12,543 nt of DNA from an uncultured Atopobium sp. GTDB taxonomy: Bacteria > Actinomycetota > Coriobacteriia > Coriobacteriales > Atopobiaceae. The stretch covers positions 1-12,543 of the forward strand of contig CAKARF010000022.1 in the NCBI GenBank assembly GCA_916720465.1, given 5' to 3'. The position numbers and the translations under genes are program-made. Of the stretch, positions 5,277 through 12,104 are shown in pieces (the first letter of the stretch is position 1; every line of letters begins with the position of its first letter). The notes below the pieces were generated by a model that saw only the letters and a list, made by a program, of their open reading frames with translations, did not search any database and had not been told where the DNA came from.

Positions 5277-7721
5277 ATGTCATTGCAAGACACTGCAGGC
5301 AAGAATAGCAAACGTTTTGAAGAAACGTATGAAGGCTTGACGTCAAAAGAAGTTGCGGAGAGAGTATCTGCAGGTAAAGTCAATACTAATACAGACGTCA
5401 AAACCAAATCTATTGCTCAGATTATTGCAGAGCACAGCTTTACGCTCTTTAACATAGTTAATGTTTTGATGGCGCTGCTTGTTGTTGTAACGGGACAGTA
5501 CAGAAATGCACTGTTCATGAGCGTAGTTCTTGCAAACCTGATCATTGGTATTGTGCAAGAGATTCGCGCAAAACGCATGATCGACCGTCTGTCTCTTATG
5601 ACAGCTCAGAGTGTTTGTGTAATTCGTGACGGAAAAGATACCTTTATCAAACCAGACGAGCTTGTCATTGATGATCTTGTGCGCTTAAAGACAGGCGATC
5701 AAATTCCTGCTGACAGTATTCTTGTTTCTGAACACGTAAGCGTTGATGAAAGCCTTCTAACTGGTGAGGCAGAGCCCGTGCAAAAGACCACGGGAGATGA
5801 GCTTCTCTCTGGTAGTTTTGTCGAGAGGGGCAGTCTTGTTGGTAGGGTATGCCGTGTAGGCCAGGAAGGCTATGCTGCGCGTATTAACGCAGAAGCTAAG
5901 TTTGTAAAAGAGATCAACTCAGAGATTCTTACCACCATTAAGTCGATTATTCGCGCAGGTTCCATTGCATTGATTCCGCTGGGTATTGGTCTTTTTGTTC
6001 GTACCTATTTCATTGGTAACGCCGATTTAAATGAAGCGCTTCTTTCGATGATTGCTGCTGTTATTGGCATGATTCCTCAAGGACTCGTTCTTCTCACCAG
6101 CTCGGTTCTTGCTATTGCAACCATTAGGCTTGGCCAGAAAAATGTTTTGGTTCAGCAGCAATACTGCATCGAAACGCTGGCACGCGTAGATACCCTTTGT
6201 TTGGACAAGACGGGCACTATCACCACGGGAAACATGGAAGTTGCTCGTGTTTTGGATGCTTCGTTTACGCCAATTACTGAGGCTGCAGGCGCTCTGCAAG
6301 CGGCTGTAAATGTTGTCGGCGCAAATAAAGATGACGCTAACGATACGGCTACTGCAATCCTTGCGTACGCATCCAAGCAGGGGATTCAAAGCAAACGTCC
6401 TTCTCGCGTTGTGGCGTTTTCTTCCAAGAGAAAGTACTCTGGCTGCGTTACTGAGGACGGACAGGCATTTGTTATCGGTGCAGCTCAGTTTGTGCTTGGG
6501 CCTGAGGCGGCTGATGTAATTGCAGGCTCCGATGCCTTTGCATCCATTGAACGCGTACTGGTTGCCTGCCGCGTTGACGGCTTTGACCAAAACGACGCCT
6601 TGCAGGGAACGCCACAGCTCCTGGGTTATGTGGTGCTCAGGGATCAGATTAGAGAGACCGCCCCACAAACCATTGCATACTTCCTTGAGCAAGGTGTTGA
6701 CCTGCGTGTTATTTCGGGCGATGACCCTCGTACCGTCTCTGCTATTGCTGAGCGCGCGGGAGTCCCTCATGCCGACGGCTGGGTAGATGCAACCACACTG
6801 CACACAGAGGCAGATATTGCTGCAGCTGTCGAGAAGTACCACGTATTTGGTCGCGTTACGCCAGAGCAGAAGCGTGAGCTTGTTATTGCACTCCAGAATC
6901 TGGGCCACACCGTTGCCATGACCGGCGACGGTGTAAACGACATCTTGGCTCTGAGGCAGTCGGACTGCTCTATCTCTGTTGCTTCAGGTTCTGCAGCAGC
7001 TAGAAACGTTGCAGAGATTGTCCTGGCAGATAATGACTTTGCGCACATGCCAGAAGTTGTTGCTGAGGGCAGACGCTCTATCAATAACCTTCAGCGCTCT
7101 GCTGCGCTCATTCTTGTTAAGACGGTTTACACTGCAGCACTTGCGCTCTATTGCATTATTGCGCCGCCGTATCCTTTTATTCCTGTTCAAATGTCACTTT
7201 TGTCTTTTGCAACCGTTGGCCTGCCATCGTTTGTGCTGGCGCTTGAGCCAAATCACGACCGTGTAAAGGGCAACTTCTTGGTCAACATTTTGCGCAAGTC
7301 ACTTCCAGCTTCTATTGCGGTTACCATCACGCTTGCGCTCCTTATGACTGCAGGTCATCTGTTTAAGCTCAATCTTTCTCAGGTATCTACGATGGCGCTT
7401 ATCACCACCGCAACAGTTGGCTTTGCACTGCTCAGAAGAATCTCTTTGCCGCTTACCAAGCTCCGCATTGCACTTCTTGTTGTATGTATTGCCATTGTTG
7501 TTGGCGGATGTACAGTGGCGCAGGACTTCTTCCGTATTGCACCGCTTACCCCACGCATCTTGCCATACTTGGCACTTTGTCTGGTGATTTCCGTTATCAT
7601 CTTCATCAGAATTTCCGAGCGTTACATTCACAACTATGCAAAGGATCGATTCTTTGACCTGGTTGTGAGATTAATGGGAGGAAAGTCAACTTATAGCTCT
7701 TCTGCTGATACAAACGATTAA
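5277..7721 (+). CDS. P-type cation-transporting ATPase, CtpE-like
   Basis: An 814-residue membrane pump using an aspartyl-phosphate intermediate. Domains in order: two TM helices at about 41-85; the actuator domain with TGEAEP (162-167); two helices at about 223-285 with the ion-site stretch GMIPQGL (264-270); the phosphorylation site DKTGT with D310; a compact nucleotide-binding domain; GRVTPEQK; hinge MTGDGVND (548-555); then six C-terminal helices (about 605-795). There is no N-terminal heavy-metal-binding domain and no CPC metal motif, so it is not a copper/zinc P1B pump. The sequence around VLVQQQYCIETLARVDTLCLDKTGT resembles the CtpE/Exp7-like group; mycobacterial CtpE has been linked to Ca2+, but the ion here is unproven. 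GGAG lies 9 nt before the ATG. It is 40 nt after tRNA-Arg and 33 nt before the zinc-ribbon gene, a likely operon partner. Confidence 0.93.
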   Translation: MSLQDTAGKNSKRFEETYEGLTSKEVAERVSAGKVNTNTDVKTKSIAQIIAEHSFTLFNIVNVLMALLVVVTGQYRNALFMSVVLANLIIGIVQEIRAKRMIDRLSLMTAQSVCVIRDGKDTFIKPDELVIDDLVRLKTGDQIPADSILVSEHVSVDESLLTGEAEPVQKTTGDELLSGSFVERGSLVGRVCRVGQEGYAARINAEAKFVKEINSEILTTIKSIIRAGSIALIPLGIGLFVRTYFIGNADLNEALLSMIAAVIGMIPQGLVLLTSSVLAIATIRLGQKNVLVQQQYCIETLARVDTLCLDKTGTITTGNMEVARVLDASFTPITEAAGALQAAVNVVGANKDDANDTATAILAYASKQGIQSKRPSRVVAFSSKRKYSGCVTEDGQAFVIGAAQFVLGPEAADVIAGSDAFASIERVLVACRVDGFDQNDALQGTPQLLGYVVLRDQIRETAPQTIAYFLEQGVDLRVISGDDPRTVSAIAERAGVPHADGWVDATTLHTEADIAAAVEKYHVFGRVTPEQKRELVIALQNLGHTVAMTGDGVNDILALRQSDCSISVASGSAAARNVAEIVLADNDFAHMPEVVAEGRRSINNLQRSAALILVKTVYTAALALYCIIAPPYPFIPVQMSLLSFATVGLPSFVLALEPNHDRVKGNFLVNILRKSLPASIAVTITLALLMTAGHLFKLNLSQVSTMALITTATVGFALLRRISLPLTKLRIALLVVCIAIVVGGCTVAQDFFRIAPLTPRILPYLALCLVISVIIFIRISERYIHNYAKDRFFDLVVRLMGGKSTYSSSADTND

Positions 7722-7754
7722 ACTGAAGCACAAGCAAAGAGTTGTGGAGGGTGT

Positions 7755-8876
7755 ATGCGTTGTCCAAACTGTGGATCTGAGGTCGATGAAGGGGCTTTAA
7801 CCTGCCCTCATTGTCAGATTGATCTAAGTTTGACCCAAAGGATTCCTGTTACTCAAGCTCACTGGTGCCCTCATTGCGGCGCCTTGGTGCCTGCTGCTGC
7901 AGAAAGCTGCCCAAAGTGCGGCCTCCCTCTGCCACAGGCGGTACCAGCTGCTCGTCCCGCGCGAGCCATCAGGCCCACGCGCAACATCTCGCTCCCAGAG
8001 ATCGACGCCGCTCCAGCACCTGGCGAGAAACACGATCCACTCGCAGATGCAGACCCTCATGCAGCGTCTTCTGCTGCAGCAGATCCCACTGTTTTGCAGC
8101 AAATACCAGCCGACAACGCTGACCCAGATGCCACCAGCGCGTTTGCCTCGGTAAGTCGTAGACCAGCTCCTCGTTTTGAGTCTGCAATTCCTTCCGAGCC
8201 TTCAAAAGAGAACCTTCCTGAGGCAGAAGGAATCCCTCGCACACGCGTTATTCTGCTCTCAGCACTTCTTGTCACAACGCTGGTAGTAGCTGCAATCTTT
8301 ATCATTACGCACCCATGGGACCCACAGGCAACCGATAATCGCGCAAAGGTTGAGGCTCCAGTCTCATCTACTCCTACTACCACTCCCGTTACGCATCTAA
8401 CGGGACAAGACACTAGTGCAACTCAGCAAAACACAAGTTCAGATGCTGTTTTTGATGCACTTGATAGCGATTATCAGAAGCTGGGAGATCTCTCAAAGCG
8501 CCTTGATGATAACGAGAAAACCTTTGATCAGCTTGCTATTACTGGCTCTGATCAAGAGCGCGCTGATGCCCAGCAGGAAGCAGAGCAGATATCGCTGGAT
8601 ATCAGTAATGTTATCTCTGACCTTTCAAGCCTTGATGACTCCAATGGAAACTATCGTCAGACCATTGAAAATCTTACTAAGCTTGGCAACTGGCTTCGTA
8701 ATCGTTCTGACGCTTTAAGTGATGGATGGAAGCGCTCTGTGGCTTCTTCTAATCCTTCTCAGGACAAAGAGCACATCTTGGCGCCAGTCGATAACATCAG
8801 AGACTCAAGTGGTTCCAGCTCATACCAGAAACTTTTTGATGAAAATTACGTGAATTGGAAGCCACAAAAGCAGTAA
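7755..8876 (+). CDS. Two-zinc-ribbon single-pass membrane protein, function unknown
   Basis: I do not recognise a named family beyond the zinc ribbons. The 373-residue protein opens with two CxxC-x10-CxxC knuckles: C3/C6/C17/C20 and C38/C41/C52/C55. A disordered Ala/Pro-rich cytoplasmic linker (about 60-160) contains basic patches. One membrane helix (about 164-184) is preceded by Arg residues, giving an N-in/C-out orientation. Outside, a Thr/Ser/Pro-rich spacer (about 200-230) leads to a charged helical, probably coiled-coil domain (about 233-325) and a Ser-rich end. There is no cleavable signal peptide. GGAGG lies 4 nt before the ATG. Only 33 bp separate it from the ATPase gene, so co-transcription is likely. 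A role as a sensor, scaffold or pump partner is possible but unproven. The zinc-ribbon boundary is firm; the rest is prediction from composition. Confidence 0.88.
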   Translation: MRCPNCGSEVDEGALTCPHCQIDLSLTQRIPVTQAHWCPHCGALVPAAAESCPKCGLPLPQAVPAARPARAIRPTRNISLPEIDAAPAPGEKHDPLADADPHAASSAAADPTVLQQIPADNADPDATSAFASVSRRPAPRFESAIPSEPSKENLPEAEGIPRTRVILLSALLVTTLVVAAIFIITHPWDPQATDNRAKVEAPVSSTPTTTPVTHLTGQDTSATQQNTSSDAVFDALDSDYQKLGDLSKRLDDNEKTFDQLAITGSDQERADAQQEAEQISLDISNVISDLSSLDDSNGNYRQTIENLTKLGNWLRNRSDALSDGWKRSVASSNPSQDKEHILAPVDNIRDSSGSSSYQKLFDENYVNWKPQKQ

Positions 8877-8898
8877 AAATCTACCGTTCAGCTGCTTT
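8867..8898 (+). terminator. Possible weak terminator hairpin after the zinc-ribbon gene
   Basis: AAAGCAG (8867-8873) and CTGCTTT (8892-8898) form a perfect 7-bp inverted repeat with a loop of 18 nt, followed by AATTTC. The stem overlaps the stop codon and has only three G-C pairs, and the T-run is short, so termination would be inefficient. Confidence 0.3.
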
Positions 8899-8900
8899 AA

Positions 8901-8929
8901 TTTCAAAAATCTCATCATACTGGTAAAAT
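8901..8929 (+). promoter_or_regulatory. Possible promoter for the cyclophilin-TPR-mre segment
   Basis: An extended -10, TGGTAAAAT (8921-8929), has TTTCAA (8901-8906) at 17-bp spacing. It lies in the 137-bp gap, the largest non-coding stretch in this half of the window, and would give a leader of about 75-80 nt. Confidence 0.4.
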
Positions 8930-8941
8930 AATTAGGTTAGA

Positions 8942-8954
8942 AAAGAAGTTCTTT
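8942..8954. repeat. 13-bp perfect palindrome in the cyclophilin leader
   Basis: AAAGAA-G-TTCTTT is a perfect inverted repeat about 13 bp past the putative -10 box, at the likely transcript start. It could be an operator, but it matches no operator I recognise and is AT-rich enough to arise by chance. Confidence 0.3.
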
Positions 8955-9013
8955 ATTACTAAGGGTTTCTCGCGTTTTTTCTTCTCTTAGATGTAAAGAA
9001 GCTTGGAGGAATT

Positions 9014-9553
9014 ATGTTTGGACTTGATCCATTGTATACACCAGAGCGCCAGGTCACTGGTACTGAGGTAGCTGTCTTTGATACTAACAAGGGAATCATT
9101 AAGGTTCAGCTTGACGGTAAGGGCGCACCTATTCATGTAGCAAACTTCTGCGAGCTTGCAGAGTCTGGCTTCTATGACGATACCAAGTTCCACCGTCTTG
9201 TCCCTGGTTTTGTTCTTCAGGGCGGAGATCCAAATACTCGTGAGATGAGTGTTGAGGATGTTATTTTTGGTAATCCTGGTCCTGATGGAATCCCTGGTAC
9301 CGGTGGTCCTGGTTATCGCATCAAGGAGGAGTTCACCACCAATCCTAATAACTCCCACGTTGATGGCGCACTTGCTATGGCTCGTTCTCAAGATCCAAAT
9401 TCCGCGGGTTCTCAGTTTTATTTCTGTCTTGGTCCACAGCATGGCTTGGATTCCGGTTACACCGTATTTGGCACAACTATCGAGGGAATGGACGTCATTT
9501 CCCAGTTAAAGGTTGGCGATATCGTCAATTCCATTAGAATTGAAAACGCTTAA
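9014..9553 (+). CDS. Peptidyl-prolyl cis-trans isomerase, cyclophilin type
   Basis: Catalyses proline isomerisation in protein folding. The 179-residue protein has the cyclophilin core: FHRLVPGFVLQGGDP (59-73) with catalytic R61, F66 and Q69, the pocket GALAMARSQDPNSAGSQFYF (118-137), and LDSGYTVFG (145-153). The Trp that human CypA uses to bind cyclosporin is not kept; the aligned residue appears to be Gly144. Compared with minimal bacterial cyclophilins there is an insert at about 74-94, between QGGDP and GTGGPGY. No signal peptide, lipobox or TM helix is present, so it should be cytosolic. GGAGGA ends 3 nt before the ATG. It is followed after 31 bp by the TPR gene with an almost identical RBS, and probably starts a transcript that may continue into mreB. 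Confidence 0.95.
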   Translation: MFGLDPLYTPERQVTGTEVAVFDTNKGIIKVQLDGKGAPIHVANFCELAESGFYDDTKFHRLVPGFVLQGGDPNTREMSVEDVIFGNPGPDGIPGTGGPGYRIKEEFTTNPNNSHVDGALAMARSQDPNSAGSQFYFCLGPQHGLDSGYTVFGTTIEGMDVISQLKVGDIVNSIRIENA

Positions 9554-9574
9554 AGCCAAGTCGCACAGACTCTT

Positions 9575-9580
9575 GGAGGA
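9575..9580 (+). promoter_or_regulatory. Ribosome binding site deciding the TPR-protein start
   Basis: GGAGGA ends 4 nt before GTG at 9585-9587. The longest open frame begins at ATG 9513 inside the cyclophilin gene, but that codon lacks a comparable site. Confidence 0.7.
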
Positions 9581-9584
9581 TATT

Positions 9585-10988
9585 GTGAATCAACAGGCAT
9601 TTGAGTTAGGTAAATCTGCATATGATCAGGGCGACTGGTTTGTAGCTATCAGTCAGTTTGATGTGGCTAAAGCGCCAGGCGAGGTAAACGGTCAGATTGA
9701 CCACCTTCTTGGTAACGCATATATGAAGCTTGGCCAGTTTGATTCTGCCGCTTCTGCCTATAAGTCAGCACTTGCTGATACGTCATATGGCAAGGTTGGC
9801 GCACTCTCCACAAACCAGGGTCGCGCTCTTCTGGCTGCTGGTAGGGTACAGGAGGCAATTGCTGCCCTTACTAACGCTGTCCAGGACGTCTCTTACGCAA
9901 CACCTTATAAGGCACAGCTTGCCCTTGGTTCTGCTTACGAGAAAATCGGTGATATTCGTAACGCCGGTATTGCTTACAGAAACGCTGCAGTAGACGAGAA
10001 GAACCCTAATCCTTCATCTGCACTCTGCAGTCTAGGTGCATGCTTTATGGGTCTGAACAGACCTGTTGATGCAGTTGAGGCATATCGCACTGCTCTTGAT
10101 TTTGCAAATCCTTTGGAGAACTCCAATAAGATTTATGCAGATCTTGGTCTTGCGTATGTTGCGGCTAATCGTATGTCTGAGGCGGTTGATGCCTTTACTC
10201 ACGCAACCGCAGATGGCAGCTTTGTTCTGTCTAATCAGCAGCAGTCTGCCTTTGATGCTGCTCGCAAGGCAATTACTGCAATGACTTCCGGTAAGCCATC
10301 TGAGACTGACGCCTTCCTTCAGGCAGCTGGTTATGGTGCCTACGATCCACTTGATCCTACAGGCATGTCTGGCGAGCTTATTCCTTCTGCAGAAGATACT
10401 GGTTTCTTCCAGATTACTGAGCAGGAGATTATTGAGCAGGACAAGAAGGATAAGAAGATTAGGCGTAAGCATCGCCACACCGGTCTTAAGGTATTCATTA
10501 CCATTCTGATCTTGCTTATCTTGGCTGTCGGCGGTGCTGGTTATGCTTATTACCGTGGCTATGGATGGCCAACCCAGCAGTCCGTTGTTCAGGATATTTT
10601 CAACGCTAAGGCACAAGGCACCGATATTGGTCGCTATGTCTCTAGTTCTGTTTCTAACACCACGCTTCAGCAGATTTCTAACAGCCTGCCATCAAGCTCC
10701 GCTGTCACCATCAACGGTGTTGACCAGAGCATGACTCACTCAACAGTAAACGCTTCTGTCAGCCTTTCTAACGGCGGAAACGTTGACTACACCATTGAGC
10801 TTGTTCGTGATGGTATTGGCTGGAAGGTGGCAAGCGTTACCACTTCGTATGTCAGCCAGAATAACCAGAACTCTGGTACAACTTCCGGTACCAACGGTTC
10901 TAACTCGGGAACTACCTCTGGAACTAATGGATCTAACTCCTCAAATTCCTCTAATAGTTCTTCCAGCTCTTCAAAGTCTGGTAACTAG
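9585..10988 (+). CDS. Membrane-anchored TPR protein with Ser/Thr/Asn-rich outside tail, upstream of mreB
   Basis: Unnamed protein, 467 residues from the GTG start, which I prefer to ATG 9513: it has GGAGGA at the right spacing, and the 24 extra residues would be read from the cyclophilin coding region. Residues 4-215 hold about six TPR-like helix pairs (for example LLGNAYMKLGQFDSAASAYK), a protein-binding scaffold. A linker (about 235-285) contains TGFFQITEQEI. A strongly basic stretch (287-302) precedes one TM helix (302-322), so the TPR part is cytosolic and the C-terminus outside. The outside domain (about 333-425) ends in VRDGIGWKVASV, like small beta-rich extracytoplasmic domains that follow TM anchors. 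The tail (427-467) is Ser/Thr/Asn/Gly low complexity with an exact 11-residue tandem repeat. Lying between a cyclophilin and mreB-mreC, it is a candidate partner of the wall-elongation complex; that is inference. Confidence 0.9.
   Translation: MNQQAFELGKSAYDQGDWFVAISQFDVAKAPGEVNGQIDHLLGNAYMKLGQFDSAASAYKSALADTSYGKVGALSTNQGRALLAAGRVQEAIAALTNAVQDVSYATPYKAQLALGSAYEKIGDIRNAGIAYRNAAVDEKNPNPSSALCSLGACFMGLNRPVDAVEAYRTALDFANPLENSNKIYADLGLAYVAANRMSEAVDAFTHATADGSFVLSNQQQSAFDAARKAITAMTSGKPSETDAFLQAAGYGAYDPLDPTGMSGELIPSAEDTGFFQITEQEIIEQDKKDKKIRRKHRHTGLKVFITILILLILAVGGAGYAYYRGYGWPTQQSVVQDIFNAKAQGTDIGRYVSSSVSNTTLQQISNSLPSSSAVTINGVDQSMTHSTVNASVSLSNGGNVDYTIELVRDGIGWKVASVTTSYVSQNNQNSGTTSGTNGSNSGTTSGTNGSNSSNSSNSSSSSSKSGN
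10872..10937 (+). repeat. Tandem 33-bp repeat coding SGTTSGTNGSN twice
   Basis: Units 10872-10904 and 10905-10937 code the same 11 residues (430-440 and 441-451). At DNA level 9 of 11 codons differ, each only at the third base, so the protein repeat is exact while the DNA repeat has decayed. Confidence 0.9.
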
Positions 10989-11058
10989 TACTAAACTGTT
11001 TTAACTGTTCTTTCTGCAGGATTATTACGCACACGCGTAGCACGTTTGATTGGATATC
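10989..11058 (+). other. Short spacer before mreB
   Basis: This 70-bp spacer contains no clear terminator hairpin and no convincing promoter, so mreB may be read from the upstream cyclophilin-TPR transcript. A GATTAT (11020-11025) is the nearest -10-like string but has no matching -35. Confidence 0.35.
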
Positions 11059-12102
11059 ATGTCTATCTTCGATTCGCTCTTCGGAGAATATGGCGGAGAC
11101 CTAGCCATCGATTTGGGAACTGCAAACACCCTTGTTGCAGTTCGTGGTCAGGGTATTGTCATCAATGAGCCATCGGTTGTTGCAATCGATAAAAGCGAGA
11201 GCCGCGTTTTGGCCGTTGGCGCTGATGCAAAGCGCATGATTGGTCGTACCCCTGGCTCCATCATTGCTGAGCGCCCTCTTAAAGACGGCGTCATTGCAGA
11301 CTTTGATGTTACTGAGGTTATGCTTCGTTACTTCATCGAGAAGGCACGTGAGCGCAAATATCCTTGGTCACCACGTCCACGCGTAGTTGTTTGCGTTCCT
11401 TCTGGCGTTACATCTGTCGAGAAACGCGCTGTTTTTGAAGCAACTATTCAGGCAGGCGCACGCCAGGCATTCTTGATTGAAGAGCCTATGGCTGCAGCTA
11501 TTGGTGCAGACCTTCCAATTGAGGATCCTACAGGTTCTATGGTTGTAGACATTGGTGGCGGCACTACCGAGGTTGCCGTTATCTCCATGGGCGGTATTGT
11601 TGTCTCGCAGTCCATCAGAACTGCAGGTGACGAGTTTGATCAAACTATTCTTGAGCATGTTCGTGATGCGTATAACCTCTCTATTGGTGAGCGTACCGCA
11701 GAAGACATCAAGATTAAGGTTGGCTCAGCAGCTCCTCTTGCAGAAGAGCTTGACGTTGAGGTAAACGGTCGTGACGTCATGAGTGGTCTTCCAAAGACAG
11801 TTCGTATTGAGTCAGAAGAGATTCGTCGTGCTCTTGATCGTCCTCTTGACGAGGTCACCAAGGCTGTCAAAGATGCGCTTGATGTGACTCCACCAGATCT
11901 TGCCTCCGATCTTATGTACTACGGTATTTTGCTTACCGGTGGCGGCGGAATGCTTCGCGGTCTTGATCAAAGACTTCGTGAAGAGACTGGCGTTCCCGTT
12001 AACGTAAGCCCAACCGCGTTAGAAAATGTTGTTACCGGTTGTGCAAAGGTTCTTGAGGCTAACGCATTGTCCGGTGGATTTGTTCAGAGTGCAGGCCAAT
12101 AA
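11059..12102 (+). CDS. mreB: Rod-shape-determining actin homologue MreB
   Basis: A bacterial actin that forms membrane-bound ATP-dependent filaments guiding lateral wall synthesis. The 347-residue protein (usual size) has the phosphate-1 motif AIDLGTANTLV (about 16-26), the central region with IEEPMAAAIG, the phosphate-2 motif VDIGGGTTEVAV, GDEFDQTI, ERTAEDIK, and the adenosine motif GILLTGGGGMLRGLD. The N-terminal MSIFDSLFG is amphipathic and fits membrane binding. The start is ATG 11059. A TTG at 11050 would add three residues, but it lacks a better RBS, and an in-frame TGA at 11047-11049 rules out anything earlier. The only Shine-Dalgarno-like element is TTGGA just upstream, weak for such a gene and possibly reflecting controlled expression. 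mreC starts 2 nt after the stop, so the two are translationally coupled. Confidence 0.97.
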   Translation: MSIFDSLFGEYGGDLAIDLGTANTLVAVRGQGIVINEPSVVAIDKSESRVLAVGADAKRMIGRTPGSIIAERPLKDGVIADFDVTEVMLRYFIEKARERKYPWSPRPRVVVCVPSGVTSVEKRAVFEATIQAGARQAFLIEEPMAAAIGADLPIEDPTGSMVVDIGGGTTEVAVISMGGIVVSQSIRTAGDEFDQTILEHVRDAYNLSIGERTAEDIKIKVGSAAPLAEELDVEVNGRDVMSGLPKTVRIESEEIRRALDRPLDEVTKAVKDALDVTPPDLASDLMYYGILLTGGGGMLRGLDQRLREETGVPVNVSPTALENVVTGCAKVLEANALSGGFVQSAGQ

Positions 12103-12104
12103 AT

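Noticed and set aside
6027..6908. Long minus-strand open frame of 293 codons inside the ATPase gene
   Set aside because: The plus-strand ATPase has continuous family motifs over the same bases. The antisense product is Cys/Asn/Arg-rich with no recognisable domain, so it is a codon-bias shadow.
7299..7631. Minus-strand open frames under the ATPase C-terminal helices
   Set aside because: Highly charged antisense composition typical of the complement of TM-coding sequence; no RBS or domain.
7824..8413. Several overlapping frames on both strands over the zinc-ribbon gene linker
   Set aside because: The linker is compositionally biased (Ala/Pro/Asp), which keeps other frames open. None has a start signal or a recognisable product.
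8956..8996. TTACTAAG...CTTA/GTAA pairing and GTTTTTTC run as a terminator or riboswitch before the cyclophilin gene
   Set aside because: The stem needs a 3-nt bulge and a 22-nt loop with few G-C pairs, and the T-run lies inside the loop rather than after the stem.
10032..10616. 194-codon minus-strand open frame opposite the TPR gene
   Set aside because: The TPR repeats and TM helix on the plus strand account for the coding signal; the antisense protein shows no domain.
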